DNA of 64,000 nucleotides, taken from assembly GCF_000711235.1 (NCBI RefSeq), contig NZ_JOMI01000001.1:620001-684000 (forward strand), read 5' to 3'. The position numbers were made by a program, and so were the translations under genes. The stretch comes from Prevotella sp. 10(H) (GTDB lineage: Bacteria > Bacteroidota > Bacteroidia > Bacteroidales > Dysgonomonadaceae). Numbering within the stretch: the first letter of the stretch is position 1; each line of letters starts with the position of its first letter. Of this stretch, positions 9,387 to 17,682 are shown piece after piece. The notes under the pieces are model-generated. The model saw nothing but the letters and a program-made list of their open reading frames with translations. It was not told the DNA's origin and ran no database searches.

Positions 9387-11744
9387 TTAAAAATCAAGTC
9401 TGTATACTACATTGAAAATAGAATTCTTTATACGTTTCGGCTCTATAACATGTGTTTGAAGGTTGTATTCATGCCCGAAATATTCTTTATAACCTAAAGC
9501 ATTTGCTCCTTTGACAGCTATTTCGTGCGAAACTTTCTTGCGGTTCATCCTGTAGCTGACCGTATAGCTTCCGAGAAACATAGTTGACAGCTGTTTTGAA
9601 TAAGCCTGAGTTTCGTCATATTGTGTTTCTTTGTCAGGATGAGCAAGTGAAGCTTTTTCATCTACAGGTGAATATCTGTCGCCTCCCTGCAGGGTAAGTT
9701 TTACATTCACGCCGAATACATTTTGCTTGCTACGGCCAATCATCCATTCTTTTCCAAACAATCCGTTGATAATGTAGTTGCGGTTATATTTCGTACTGTG
9801 CCATACACCGTCACCTCCACGATATTTCGAACTGAATATGGATGCATTTATCATATAATACATTCCTTTTGTCATATACTTTTCGAAAGTAAGGTCTATC
9901 CCGAAATTACGTCCGTTGCCTTTATTTACCAATGCATCTTCTACATAATACTTGCTGCGGTTAAGTATGGAAAATGAACTGTCGGCAATCACCGGAACAT
10001 CGTACAGATATTGGAAATAAGGCTCTATCCTCAGGTTCATATCGTCTGCAATTTTATAGCTGTACGATAATGAGAAATGATGTGTTTTTGTAAAATCTAA
10101 ATCCTTGTTTACAAGTTCATCTCCTGTGACCTTAGTCTTCACAAAATATACATCCATTTTTTCCATACGGCTGTGTAACCCGTAAGCCAGCCCGAAAGTG
10201 CTTTTAGCTGATGCCTGCCATTTGAGAGCGGCACGGGGTTCAATAGTCCAACTGTTGTTCAATGTCAGTAATTGACCATTGATACCCAGTGTAGCCGATA
10301 ATTTATCATTAAAGTTGAACAGTGAACTTGTATAAGCAGTCAGAAGATTCGTATTTCCTTTCCCTTCCATGATAGTTTCAAGCGGTTCGGTAAAAAAAGG
10401 AGCAAGTTGCATGTTCATATCATACCTCATATTGGTTACAGTGAAGCCTGTCTTATTCGTATGCTTGCTGCTGTACTTTTTGTTGAAATAAGAGGTGAAG
10501 ACAAGATTTGTATATTTACTGTTGAAGTCATTTGACGGCGTTGAATTCATATCCACATCGAACACGTCTTCCCATGCCTTTATATCGGAATAAGTGGCAG
10601 CTATAGTTGTCTTCAACTGAGCATTGTTGTTGAAAAAATAGCGGTGGCTCAAACCTACTGCGGCTGATGTCTGTTTCATTCTCGAATCTTTTGCATCATC
10701 CTGATACTCCCATTCTTCGGGTGATTTGATTTCCGGTTTTATATTATCCTTCAACGCTGTTCCCCACAGAGAGAATACGCCGGCGTTTTTAGTCGGGAAA
10801 TTAAGTTTGAAATTTAAATCCTGATAGTCCAGTACTTGCTCCAAATCTCCCGCAGGATTTATCTTACTCATTAGTCCGGTAGTAGAATAGCGATAGTTAA
10901 AGATGTAAGAAGAATTATGCTTTTTGCTTATCGGCCCCTCCGAGGCAAAATCAAGCCCCATGATTCCCGCTTGAAATGTATGCTGGAATTTCTGATTATT
11001 ACCGTTACGCAACTTCATATCGAATACACCCGAAACGGCATTGCTATACTCGGCTGGGAAAGCGCTGGTAAAAAAGTCAGAGTTACCCAATACATTGCTA
11101 CTCAGCGATGATAATATACCTCCGCCCAAAGATGACACATCTGCAAAGTGGTTAGGATTCGGAATTTCTATATCTTCCAGTCTCCACTGAAGCAGGCTCG
11201 GCGCATTTCCATGCACAGAAATTCCATTGTTTGCCACCCCCGGCGACACTCCGGCAAATGCACTTACAAGTCTTGCAGGGTCATCGAGGCTTCCGGCATA
11301 ACGGGCAGCTTCTTCTACATTCAGCATATGCCCGCCGAACAAAGCCATTTTATTAAGCGGCTCGTTTTTCTCAGCCTGCGCTGTGATAACGACTTCCCCA
11401 AGTTGTTGTACATTTTCTTTTAACTGGATTTCAAGATATACTTCTTTTGCTGATGTCAGCATGATTTCACGTACGATGTTAGTTTCGTATCCTACCGATG
11501 AAGCCTGTATATCGTGACGTCCTACAGGAACGTTTTCCAAGATGAATGAACCGTCATCATTTGTCATTGTACCCTTTTCGGGCATATCTGTAAGCCCAAC
11601 AGTTATGAAAGGTAGTGGAGCACCCGACGAACGGTCAACAACGATACCTTTAATGTTCTGAACCAATTGCTTGTTTTGTGCAAGGACACTTACCGAAGTA
11701 AGCAGGCAAACCGCCAGTAGTAGTGAATGTGTTACTTTTTTCAT
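9387..11744 (-). CDS. TonB-dependent receptor in operon with two sensor kinases
   Basis: 785 residues, ATG at 11744. Signal peptide (about 1-22), carboxypeptidase-regulatory-like domain (about 30-115; NIKGIVVDRSSGAPLPFITV), plug domain (about 135-240), large barrel ending in IFNVVYRLDF. No SusD-like gene adjoins. The receptor is followed at 33 bp by a pseudokinase and then an active LytS-type kinase, so transport or sensing at the outer membrane is genetically coupled to a signalling pair. The ligand is unknown. The promoter region (11780-11865) carries a set of 21-bp-spaced direct repeats shared with the CPBP gene. Confidence 0.87.
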   Translation of the reverse strand: MKKVTHSLLLAVCLLTSVSVLAQNKQLVQNIKGIVVDRSSGAPLPFITVGLTDMPEKGTMTNDDGSFILENVPVGRHDIQASSVGYETNIVREIMLTSAKEVYLEIQLKENVQQLGEVVITAQAEKNEPLNKMALFGGHMLNVEEAARYAGSLDDPARLVSAFAGVSPGVANNGISVHGNAPSLLQWRLEDIEIPNPNHFADVSSLGGGILSSLSSNVLGNSDFFTSAFPAEYSNAVSGVFDMKLRNGNNQKFQHTFQAGIMGLDFASEGPISKKHNSSYIFNYRYSTTGLMSKINPAGDLEQVLDYQDLNFKLNFPTKNAGVFSLWGTALKDNIKPEIKSPEEWEYQDDAKDSRMKQTSAAVGLSHRYFFNNNAQLKTTIAATYSDIKAWEDVFDVDMNSTPSNDFNSKYTNLVFTSYFNKKYSSKHTNKTGFTVTNMRYDMNMQLAPFFTEPLETIMEGKGNTNLLTAYTSSLFNFNDKLSATLGINGQLLTLNNSWTIEPRAALKWQASAKSTFGLAYGLHSRMEKMDVYFVKTKVTGDELVNKDLDFTKTHHFSLSYSYKIADDMNLRIEPYFQYLYDVPVIADSSFSILNRSKYYVEDALVNKGNGRNFGIDLTFEKYMTKGMYYMINASIFSSKYRGGDGVWHSTKYNRNYIINGLFGKEWMIGRSKQNVFGVNVKLTLQGGDRYSPVDEKASLAHPDKETQYDETQAYSKQLSTMFLGSYTVSYRMNRKKVSHEIAVKGANALGYKEYFGHEYNLQTHVIEPKRIKNSIFNVVYRLDF

Positions 11745-11779
11745 AATAGCTTTTATATTTTAATTTATTTGTTTCGGTG

Positions 11780-11865
11780 TAAAAGTAGAATATGCTTGTT
11801 CGCTCTTTGGATTTAGTAGACGAACCTGAGTTTTTTGTAGACGAGATTCGATTTATTGTATACGG
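11780..11865 (-). promoter_or_regulatory. Promoter with 21-bp-spaced direct repeats (LytTR-like operator), receptor/kinase operon
   Basis: On the minus strand a -7 box TACTTTTA (11780-11787) is preceded by TCGTCTAC at 11816-11823 and an identical copy at 11837-11844. A weaker third copy, CCGTATAC, sits at 11858-11865. The starts of successive copies are exactly 21 bp apart, and the proximal copy starts 29 bp beyond the end of the -7 box. The same layout precedes the CPBP gene. Two short direct repeats about two helical turns apart are typical of LytTR-family sites, which suits the LytS-type kinases in this operon; the regulator itself is inferred. Confidence 0.6.
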
Positions 11866-12716
11866 GGTTGTAGAGAATCGTTATTGAAAAAGAGATTTTT
11901 GTCTTTGATAACGATAACTACTGCCAGTATAAGAAGAAGAACTGTCTGAATTATCTTCGTATCGGGATGAGGGGCAAAAAGTTCATTAAAGAAACCTGCT
12001 GTGATATGGAATATAATGGTTATGATGATATTGCGTCCGGTCTTATAATAAAGCCAGTTCATAATCAAAACATAAGGAACGATACTCACCAAAAAGTTTA
12101 CACCGTATATCCAGCCTGATTCTACAATATTGCTCTGATAATAATCTCTGATAGAAGAGAGCGGCATATGCCACACTCCCCAATATATACCGAATATCAG
12201 CGATGTCTTAAACAGATTGAACCTACGGCGTAAACTGTCTGTTCCATACGAGTGCCATGCCAATTCTTCGAAAACCGGAGCCATAATTAACAGAAACCAC
12301 ACAGGGAAAATACCGGAAGAAAAAGTAAAGTTACCGGTGATAATAAACTGCGAAGGGCTATATCCGAAAAGCAATGAAATAGCCTGCGCCGTCATGATAC
12401 TTATGGGCATAATCAAACAAGCCAAAGCAAAGTAACGAAGTTTAACATCTTTGAAATTGAAGAAACGCCCCATTACGTCTTTGCGCAAAGCCGAATCTTT
12501 AGAAATCAGGAAAAACGATATTGCCACAGGAGCCAGTAATCCTATAAAAGACAATACACTAGCAATGTTAAGGAATATATCCTGATGCGGTTCTATCCAA
12601 CTTACATATCCGGCTACAAACCAGAACAGCCAAGGAATAAGTGTAGATAATAGATAAAATGTCTTTACTTTTTTGTAATTGTAAATAACGGAAGGTGAAG
12701 ATTCTGTAGTTTTCAT
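11853..12716 (-). CDS. CPBP-family (CAAX/Abi) membrane protein, probable intramembrane protease
   Basis: 287 residues from the ATG at 12716; a TTG two codons upstream is possible but less likely. Seven to eight predicted membrane helices. The CPBP signature region is VFEELAWHSYG (E150, E151) and GVWHMP (H183). The usual EExxxR motif has His155 in place of Arg, and the second motif keeps its His. Family members cleave or bind prenylated or other membrane proteins and some give bacteriocin self-immunity; function here is open. The gene has its own promoter with the same repeat architecture as the downstream receptor/kinase operon, so both are probably induced together, perhaps as an envelope or peptide-stress response. 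Confidence 0.8.
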   Translation of the reverse strand: MKTTESSPSVIYNYKKVKTFYLLSTLIPWLFWFVAGYVSWIEPHQDIFLNIASVLSFIGLLAPVAISFFLISKDSALRKDVMGRFFNFKDVKLRYFALACLIMPISIMTAQAISLLFGYSPSQFIITGNFTFSSGIFPVWFLLIMAPVFEELAWHSYGTDSLRRRFNLFKTSLIFGIYWGVWHMPLSSIRDYYQSNIVESGWIYGVNFLVSIVPYVLIMNWLYYKTGRNIIITIIFHITAGFFNELFAPHPDTKIIQTVLLLILAVVIVIKDKNLFFNNDSLQPRIQ

Positions 12717-12763
12717 ATCCAATGTATTTTTAGTGATTGATTAGTATTTCTAATGTTTCACTT

Positions 12764-12828
12764 CAAAAGTACACCGGAACTTCACCCTGTTTTGGAATAG
12801 AAGACGGAAGAGTTTATTTAGTAGACGA
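12764..12828 (-). promoter_or_regulatory. Promoter with 21-bp-spaced direct repeats (LytTR-like operator), CPBP gene
   Basis: Minus-strand -7 box TACTTTTG at 12764-12771 fits TAnnTTTG. Upstream are CCGTCTTC (12800-12807) and TCGTCTAC (12821-12828), 21 bp apart, the proximal one 29 bp beyond the -7 box. Both distances equal those at 11780-11844, so the two promoters form a pair of superimposable 65-bp modules. The distal copy extends to TTCGTCTACTAAA, also identical at 11812-11824. Confidence 0.6.
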
Positions 12829-12907
12829 AAGCTTATCTAAAATATACAAACAAAAATTACAGACCTGTTTTGAGCTAACAAGTAAAATAATAAACAGTAT
12901 TTTTAAA

Positions 12908-15238
12908 TTAATTATATGAATGCATTCCGCTAAGGAAATGGTTGACCCCGAAATAAGTCATCAAAACGGAAAGAAATGCTAAAATTGAAAGAATATTAAA
13001 CAGCAATGGATTGTCCCACTTTTTTACAAGCCGCAGGTGCGTAGCAATAGTATAAACGATAATAGTAACCAAGGCCCACGTCTCTTTTGGATCCCATCCC
13101 CAATACCGTCCCCATGATTCATTAGCCCATACCGCACCGCAGAATGTACCGACAGTCATCAGCGCAAGTCCTACCAGCATTGACATCTCGTTTATGATAT
13201 TCAATTTTTGTGTAGCGACTGAGATAAGGTTATTCTTTTTTGAGACAGAGAATAACGATAAATTAGTGATTCCCAACAGTAAACTAATACCGAAAAATCC
13301 ATATGCGGCAACAATTACAGCCACATGAATCATCAACCACGGCGACTTTAGTACCGGCACAAGAGTCCCTATCTGCGGGTCCATCCAGTTAAGACCTGCA
13401 ACAAAAAGAATCACTCCTCCGAATAATGTAGCCAATGCAAAAGTAATATGGCTCTGTCGTACAAAAAGCAAACTCGCCAATACTGATATAAAGGATATAT
13501 ATATCATTGTCTCATATGAATTACTCCACGGTGCATAACCCGCGATATACCATCGCAATGCTATACCAAATAAATGGAATAATAGACCGAGAACGACTAC
13601 GACAGTTAGAGAGTGCATTACCTTTATCTGCCATTTTTTTTCTTTGAAAAGAGCCAAAAGAGATAAGACTAATAAAATGCCCCCTAAAATGAGGTAAAGC
13701 TTTTTACAGGTTCTGAAAATATCCAGCTTGTTAGACAGTAACTCTGCTTTTATTTTTTTAGGCTTAAGATCGAGTGTATTTTTTGTCTGCTGAAATATAT
13801 CTATCATCCTCAATACTTCATCAGATTTTTCCCAATCCTGCGACTTCATTGCATTTTGCACACTGTTGAGATATCGCGGCATAATACGGGATACAAATAA
13901 AGAATCGGCAGACGGAAGACCTGAAAAATCATCTCCGTAAGCATACCATTTATGCTCCGGATCGTTTTCTTTCGGGAAGATATTGAGCATCCTGAGATTT
14001 ATGATCTGATGAAAAATATTTACTTGCTCATCCAGCTTCAAAATATCTTTTTCCCGTTTATTCCGCTCAGATGCTGGTTTGTTGTATATTTCACCTACAA
14101 CTTTCTGAAGCTTATAATTACCGACACTATCAAAAATATTGACATAGGCGCATTCTTCTCCCATAACTCCAAGAGTAGAAGCCATATCTTCGTTAGGCAC
14201 CTTAAATAAAGGCACACGCATCCACATTTCGGAAAGGGTAATAACACTTAATAGGAACTGATCGGAATTCAGGTCACCAATTTTATGGGATTTATGCAGT
14301 TTCCTCAACACTTCCGAAGAGAAAGTATTTATAGGCTCAATACGCCCGTCCGATGTCTGCATCGGTAAAGAACCAAATTTTGCAGCATGCTCGGCGTCTA
14401 CTTTATTATTCTGGATCACCTCAAACATTCGGGATGCATTATCCTGAGCATTTGCGGATAATGAAATAAATAAAAATCCGAAAATGATAGTTAAAACTTT
14501 TGGCGACTCTTTCAATTGTCTCAACTTAACTCTCAACTGTCGGAAACGTGTATTTTTCCCTACAAAAGAGAAGATAAAACCGACTATCAATAAGATATAG
14601 CCGCTATATGTAACATTTCGTCCGGCCACGTCTTTATTCACAGACAATATCGTCCCCTTTTCGTCCTTGTCGTATGAAGCCTGAAACAGGCGGTAACCCT
14701 TTATATCGATCACATTATTCATGGATACTGTTCTCTCAACAGTTGTACCGTCTGATTGGATAAGTAAAAGGCTTTCGAAAGATGAAGGACTGGAAGAGCC
14801 GGGATATCGCTTAAGGGTAAACTTTTTCAGTTCCAATTCGAAAGGTAATGAATGATAATGCTCTCCCCTACTCGTCTGAACCAGCATTTTGTAAACCGAT
14901 TCGTTTTCACGGATATGAATGCTTCCTTCTTCACTGAATAAATGGGATGTAAGCGCACCAGCAAGGATTATAATAAAAGCGAAGTGAATAAAAATCACTC
15001 CCCACTTGCGTTTTTTTATTAATTGAGATTTTATTGTAACTAATATAAAATTCAATACCAAAAAAAACTGCAAAAGAAAGAATACAGGAGAATAATAAAT
15101 CATGGCTTTCGCAGCTTGCGTTCCATGATATTTTTCTATCAAAGTAGCTATTGCCAAACCCAATGCATATACAATGAGCAGCACAATAGTTGTTTTGTAT
15201 GACGAGATCATCTTATTAAAACGAGCCTTTACATCCAT
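12908..15238 (-). CDS. ccsBA: CcsB-CcsA (ResB-ResC) fusion, system II cytochrome c biogenesis
   Basis: About 776 residues from the ATG at 15238 (MDVKARFNKM). The N-terminal half is ResB/CcsB-like (paired helices, YHGTQAAKAMIYYSPVFF, RENESVYKM, ResB-like periplasmic domain). A long periplasmic region follows. The C-terminal third is CcsA with the tryptophan-rich haem motif WGRYWGWDPKETWALV and flanking His. It exports haem and ligates it to CxxCH apocytochromes outside the inner membrane. Two earlier in-frame ATGs exist (15298, 15268). The first falls in the loop of a hairpin and encodes non-conserved residues, and 15238 gives the N-terminus expected of the family. The gene closes an operon that begins with a tetraheme protein, its likely client. 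Confidence 0.9.
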   Translation of the reverse strand: MDVKARFNKMISSYKTTIVLLIVYALGLAIATLIEKYHGTQAAKAMIYYSPVFFLLQFFLVLNFILVTIKSQLIKKRKWGVIFIHFAFIIILAGALTSHLFSEEGSIHIRENESVYKMLVQTSRGEHYHSLPFELELKKFTLKRYPGSSSPSSFESLLLIQSDGTTVERTVSMNNVIDIKGYRLFQASYDKDEKGTILSVNKDVAGRNVTYSGYILLIVGFIFSFVGKNTRFRQLRVKLRQLKESPKVLTIIFGFLFISLSANAQDNASRMFEVIQNNKVDAEHAAKFGSLPMQTSDGRIEPINTFSSEVLRKLHKSHKIGDLNSDQFLLSVITLSEMWMRVPLFKVPNEDMASTLGVMGEECAYVNIFDSVGNYKLQKVVGEIYNKPASERNKREKDILKLDEQVNIFHQIINLRMLNIFPKENDPEHKWYAYGDDFSGLPSADSLFVSRIMPRYLNSVQNAMKSQDWEKSDEVLRMIDIFQQTKNTLDLKPKKIKAELLSNKLDIFRTCKKLYLILGGILLVLSLLALFKEKKWQIKVMHSLTVVVVLGLLFHLFGIALRWYIAGYAPWSNSYETMIYISFISVLASLLFVRQSHITFALATLFGGVILFVAGLNWMDPQIGTLVPVLKSPWLMIHVAVIVAAYGFFGISLLLGITNLSLFSVSKKNNLISVATQKLNIINEMSMLVGLALMTVGTFCGAVWANESWGRYWGWDPKETWALVTIIVYTIATHLRLVKKWDNPLLFNILSILAFLSVLMTYFGVNHFLSGMHSYN

Positions 15239-15277
15239 TTGCTTATTCTTATCTCTTGTCAAATTCATAAAAGTAAA

Positions 15278-15308
15278 AAGTGAAGGGGCGCATGGCATCT
15301 CTTCACTT
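15278..15308 (-). terminator. Hairpin between the sugar isomerase and ccsBA genes
   Basis: 8-bp stem AAGTGAAG / CTTCACTT around a 15-base loop, 27 bp after the stop of the upstream gene. On the minus strand it is followed by TTTTTACTTTT. It may cause partial termination or mRNA processing inside the operon; because ccsBA follows at once, full termination is doubtful. Confidence 0.45.
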
Positions 15309-15335
15309 ATTACTTTATAGTATATCAGTCAGTTC

Positions 15336-16259
15336 TTATGCTTTTTCCCACTGATCACGTAACAACTGCACAGCCTGAGGTACTATGATATTACGATTGC
15401 CGATGCATCCGCATTCGAAACTCACATATTTATCATATCCCAACATCTTCAAGCCTTTGAAACCATCGATATAGTTATCCGCATCACCGTCTTCACTTGG
15501 CATATTACGGGTTTTGCGGCTTGCAATATGTACATGCTGCAAATAATCTCCGGCAGAGATGAACGCTCCCATATCGGAAGTCTCTTCCCATGTCATATGC
15601 CAGAAGTCACCCAGACAACGTACTCCCGGATTATTTATATCGCGACAGATAGAGGCTGCATCAGCTACCTGACGCAGATAGAAAGCTTCTTTCCTGTTGA
15701 GAGGCTCCAAGATGACAGTTGTTCCATGTTGAGCAGCAAATGTACCCATCTCGTTGAACTGCTCGCACAAGAAGTTGCGGGTTTCCATTGTGTGAGACAT
15801 AGCAGGTACCTGTCCGTTGAATGCAGGAACAATAATCACACCTACCGAACCGAGTTCCCCGGCCGCAGCTATGATTTCTTTCATCGTATCCATACATTCT
15901 TTGCGGATAGCTTCATCTGTAGACAATATAAAGCCTTTAAATCCGGCACATATTGCGCTTACTTTTATATTGCGTCCTTTTAATGCTTCTTTTATTTCGT
16001 TTACGCGTCCGCCAAGACCTCCACCCCATGGTTCAAATCCGGTAATACCGAGTTTTTCCATATAGTCGAACTTCTCATTTAAAGTTTCACCCGGAGGTGT
16101 ACTTTCCTGAAAAGACAGGTTGAGAACAGCTTTGGTAGCGGCTTTATCTTCTGTAGCCGTGGCCTTAGATGAACAAGCTGTCATACCTGTTGCTCCTACT
16201 GAAAGAAGCGCGGCTCCCGACAATGAAGTTTTTAAAAAGTTTCTTCTGTCTAATGTCAT
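15336..16259 (-). CDS. Tat-exported TIM-barrel sugar isomerase/epimerase-like enzyme
   Basis: 307 residues from the ATG at 16259; the frame extends to a TTG at 16298, but the ATG places the twin-arginine motif LDRRNFLKTSLSG at the N-terminus and starts 4 bp after the preceding stop. The leader ends at GMTACSS, so it may also be lipidated. The body is an AP-endonuclease-2-type (PF01261) TIM barrel of the hydroxypyruvate-isomerase-like group: GFEPWGGGLGG, VILEPLNRKE (metal-ligand Glu), GDFWHMTWEE, HVHIASRKTR, VSFECGCIGN. Tat export together with the adjoining Gfo/Idh/MocA enzyme suggests that the two act in sequence on a periplasmic sugar or glycoside, for example epimerisation, elimination or hydration of a keto-sugar. 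The exact reaction is inference. Confidence 0.85.
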   Translation of the reverse strand: MTLDRRNFLKTSLSGAALLSVGATGMTACSSKATATEDKAATKAVLNLSFQESTPPGETLNEKFDYMEKLGITGFEPWGGGLGGRVNEIKEALKGRNIKVSAICAGFKGFILSTDEAIRKECMDTMKEIIAAAGELGSVGVIIVPAFNGQVPAMSHTMETRNFLCEQFNEMGTFAAQHGTTVILEPLNRKEAFYLRQVADAASICRDINNPGVRCLGDFWHMTWEETSDMGAFISAGDYLQHVHIASRKTRNMPSEDGDADNYIDGFKGLKMLGYDKYVSFECGCIGNRNIIVPQAVQLLRDQWEKA

Positions 16260-16263
16260 AGTT

Positions 16264-17643
16264 TTATCCTTTTTTAGTTCCGGGAACTGCCACAACAAAC
16301 GTACTCATATCCATTTTACCCATATTCAGATCTTTTGGAGTCAAATCAAGAGGGGAAGCCGTCATTTCTGTCCAAGTTGTTTTAGCTCCAGTATAAGCTG
16401 CTTCGCGTCCCATGATAGCTGCCATGTTCGAAACCGCTGTTTCCGACGCCTGATCGATAGGCTTATTAGCACGGATATGATTTACCCAGTTCACATGCTC
16501 CAGTACATATGGATTTGTTTGTTTGAAGTTCGCTTTTTCTGCTTCACCATCATATTTCCAAACCACATTGCCTGCAAGGTCCTTTATTACAGTTTCACCG
16601 TTTTCAGTAGACCATGAGCCTTTTGTACCCTGAATAAATTCACTTACATTATTTGCACATCCGTCAATCTGGCGACACATACTATGCATATGTATACCGT
16701 TTTCCATAACGAAATCTGTACTAAAGTTATCGTACTGATCGCCCCACAGACGGCGCTGAGCAGAACCGAAAGCGACTGCACTTTCCGGCTTCAATCCACT
16801 AAACCAAGTAAATACATCTATATTATGGCAATGTTGTTCAACAATGATATCTCCCGAAAGCCATTTCCAGTTTACCCAGTCTTTTATCATCCATTCGGCA
16901 TCAGACCAGCCTTTTTGACGCTCTCTGTACCAAAGCAAATTTTGATTCCAATAAACCACACCGCCTGTAATTTCACCTATAGCGCCTTCCATTATCTTTT
17001 TGTAAGATTCAACGTAATTGCGTTGGTGATGACGTTGCGTACCTGTTACTACACACAGATTCTTAGCTGCAGCCTGTTTTGCTGTTGCTACAATTGTACG
17101 GTAGCCTACAGGGTCTACACAAATCGGTTTTTCGAGGAATGAATGTTTTCCCTGTTGAGTAGCATATTGGAAATGGGTCGGACGGAATGAAGGAGGCGTA
17201 GCTACAATAACCACATCTACTCCGCTATCGATAACCTGCTTATAAGCATCGAGACCTACAAATCTTTTATCTGCAGGAATATCAATATTTTTGTCGTTTT
17301 TCAGTTTATCAGCAAGGCCGTCCACTTGATCTTTAAACACATCTCCTAATGCTGTTATAGTAACACCGTTAGCTGCATTCAAAAAGTCTAAAGCTGCGCC
17401 GGAACCACGTCCGCCGCAACCAATTACTCCGGCCTTAAGTTCTTTGCCGTCTTTGGCCATATCCATTAAATCAGGAATATAATATGTACCTGCTTCTTTT
17501 AATGGCTGCTGCTTCGGAGTTGCCGAATTACCGCCACATGATGTTAACATAGCTGCGCTTCCAGTTCCCACAGCTCCCAAAACTCCTGCCATTGCAGAAC
17601 TTTTTATAAAAGACCTTCTACTGATACCGTTTTCTTTTTTCAT
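16264..17643 (-). CDS. Tat-exported Gfo/Idh/MocA family oxidoreductase
   Basis: 459 residues, ATG at 17643. Twin-arginine leader ISRRSFIKSSAMAGVLG ending near LTSCGG (possible lipid anchor), Rossmann fold beginning LKAGVIGCGGRGSGAALDFL (about 69-88), the EKPICVDPVGY motif and the alpha/beta C-terminal domain with DWVNWKWLSGD and EQHCHNIDVF. Export already folded through Tat fits a tightly held NAD(P) cofactor recycled on the enzyme. The family oxidises or reduces sugar hydroxyls; periplasmic members in Bacteroidetes are known from glycoside oxidation routes. Its neighbours are a TIM-barrel sugar enzyme (4 bp downstream) and a tetraheme protein (39 bp upstream), raising the possibility of electron exchange with c-type haem. 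Confidence 0.88.
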   Translation of the reverse strand: MKKENGISRRSFIKSSAMAGVLGAVGTGSAAMLTSCGGNSATPKQQPLKEAGTYYIPDLMDMAKDGKELKAGVIGCGGRGSGAALDFLNAANGVTITALGDVFKDQVDGLADKLKNDKNIDIPADKRFVGLDAYKQVIDSGVDVVIVATPPSFRPTHFQYATQQGKHSFLEKPICVDPVGYRTIVATAKQAAAKNLCVVTGTQRHHQRNYVESYKKIMEGAIGEITGGVVYWNQNLLWYRERQKGWSDAEWMIKDWVNWKWLSGDIIVEQHCHNIDVFTWFSGLKPESAVAFGSAQRRLWGDQYDNFSTDFVMENGIHMHSMCRQIDGCANNVSEFIQGTKGSWSTENGETVIKDLAGNVVWKYDGEAEKANFKQTNPYVLEHVNWVNHIRANKPIDQASETAVSNMAAIMGREAAYTGAKTTWTEMTASPLDLTPKDLNMGKMDMSTFVVAVPGTKKG

Positions 17644-17682
17644 TACCGTATTTTTGATATTTGATTATAAATTAACTCTCTA

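Noticed and set aside
15239-15298. N-terminal extension of CcsBA starting at 15298
   Set aside because: The added residues do not look like the family N-terminus, and the ATG lies in the loop of a hairpin. 15238 fits better.
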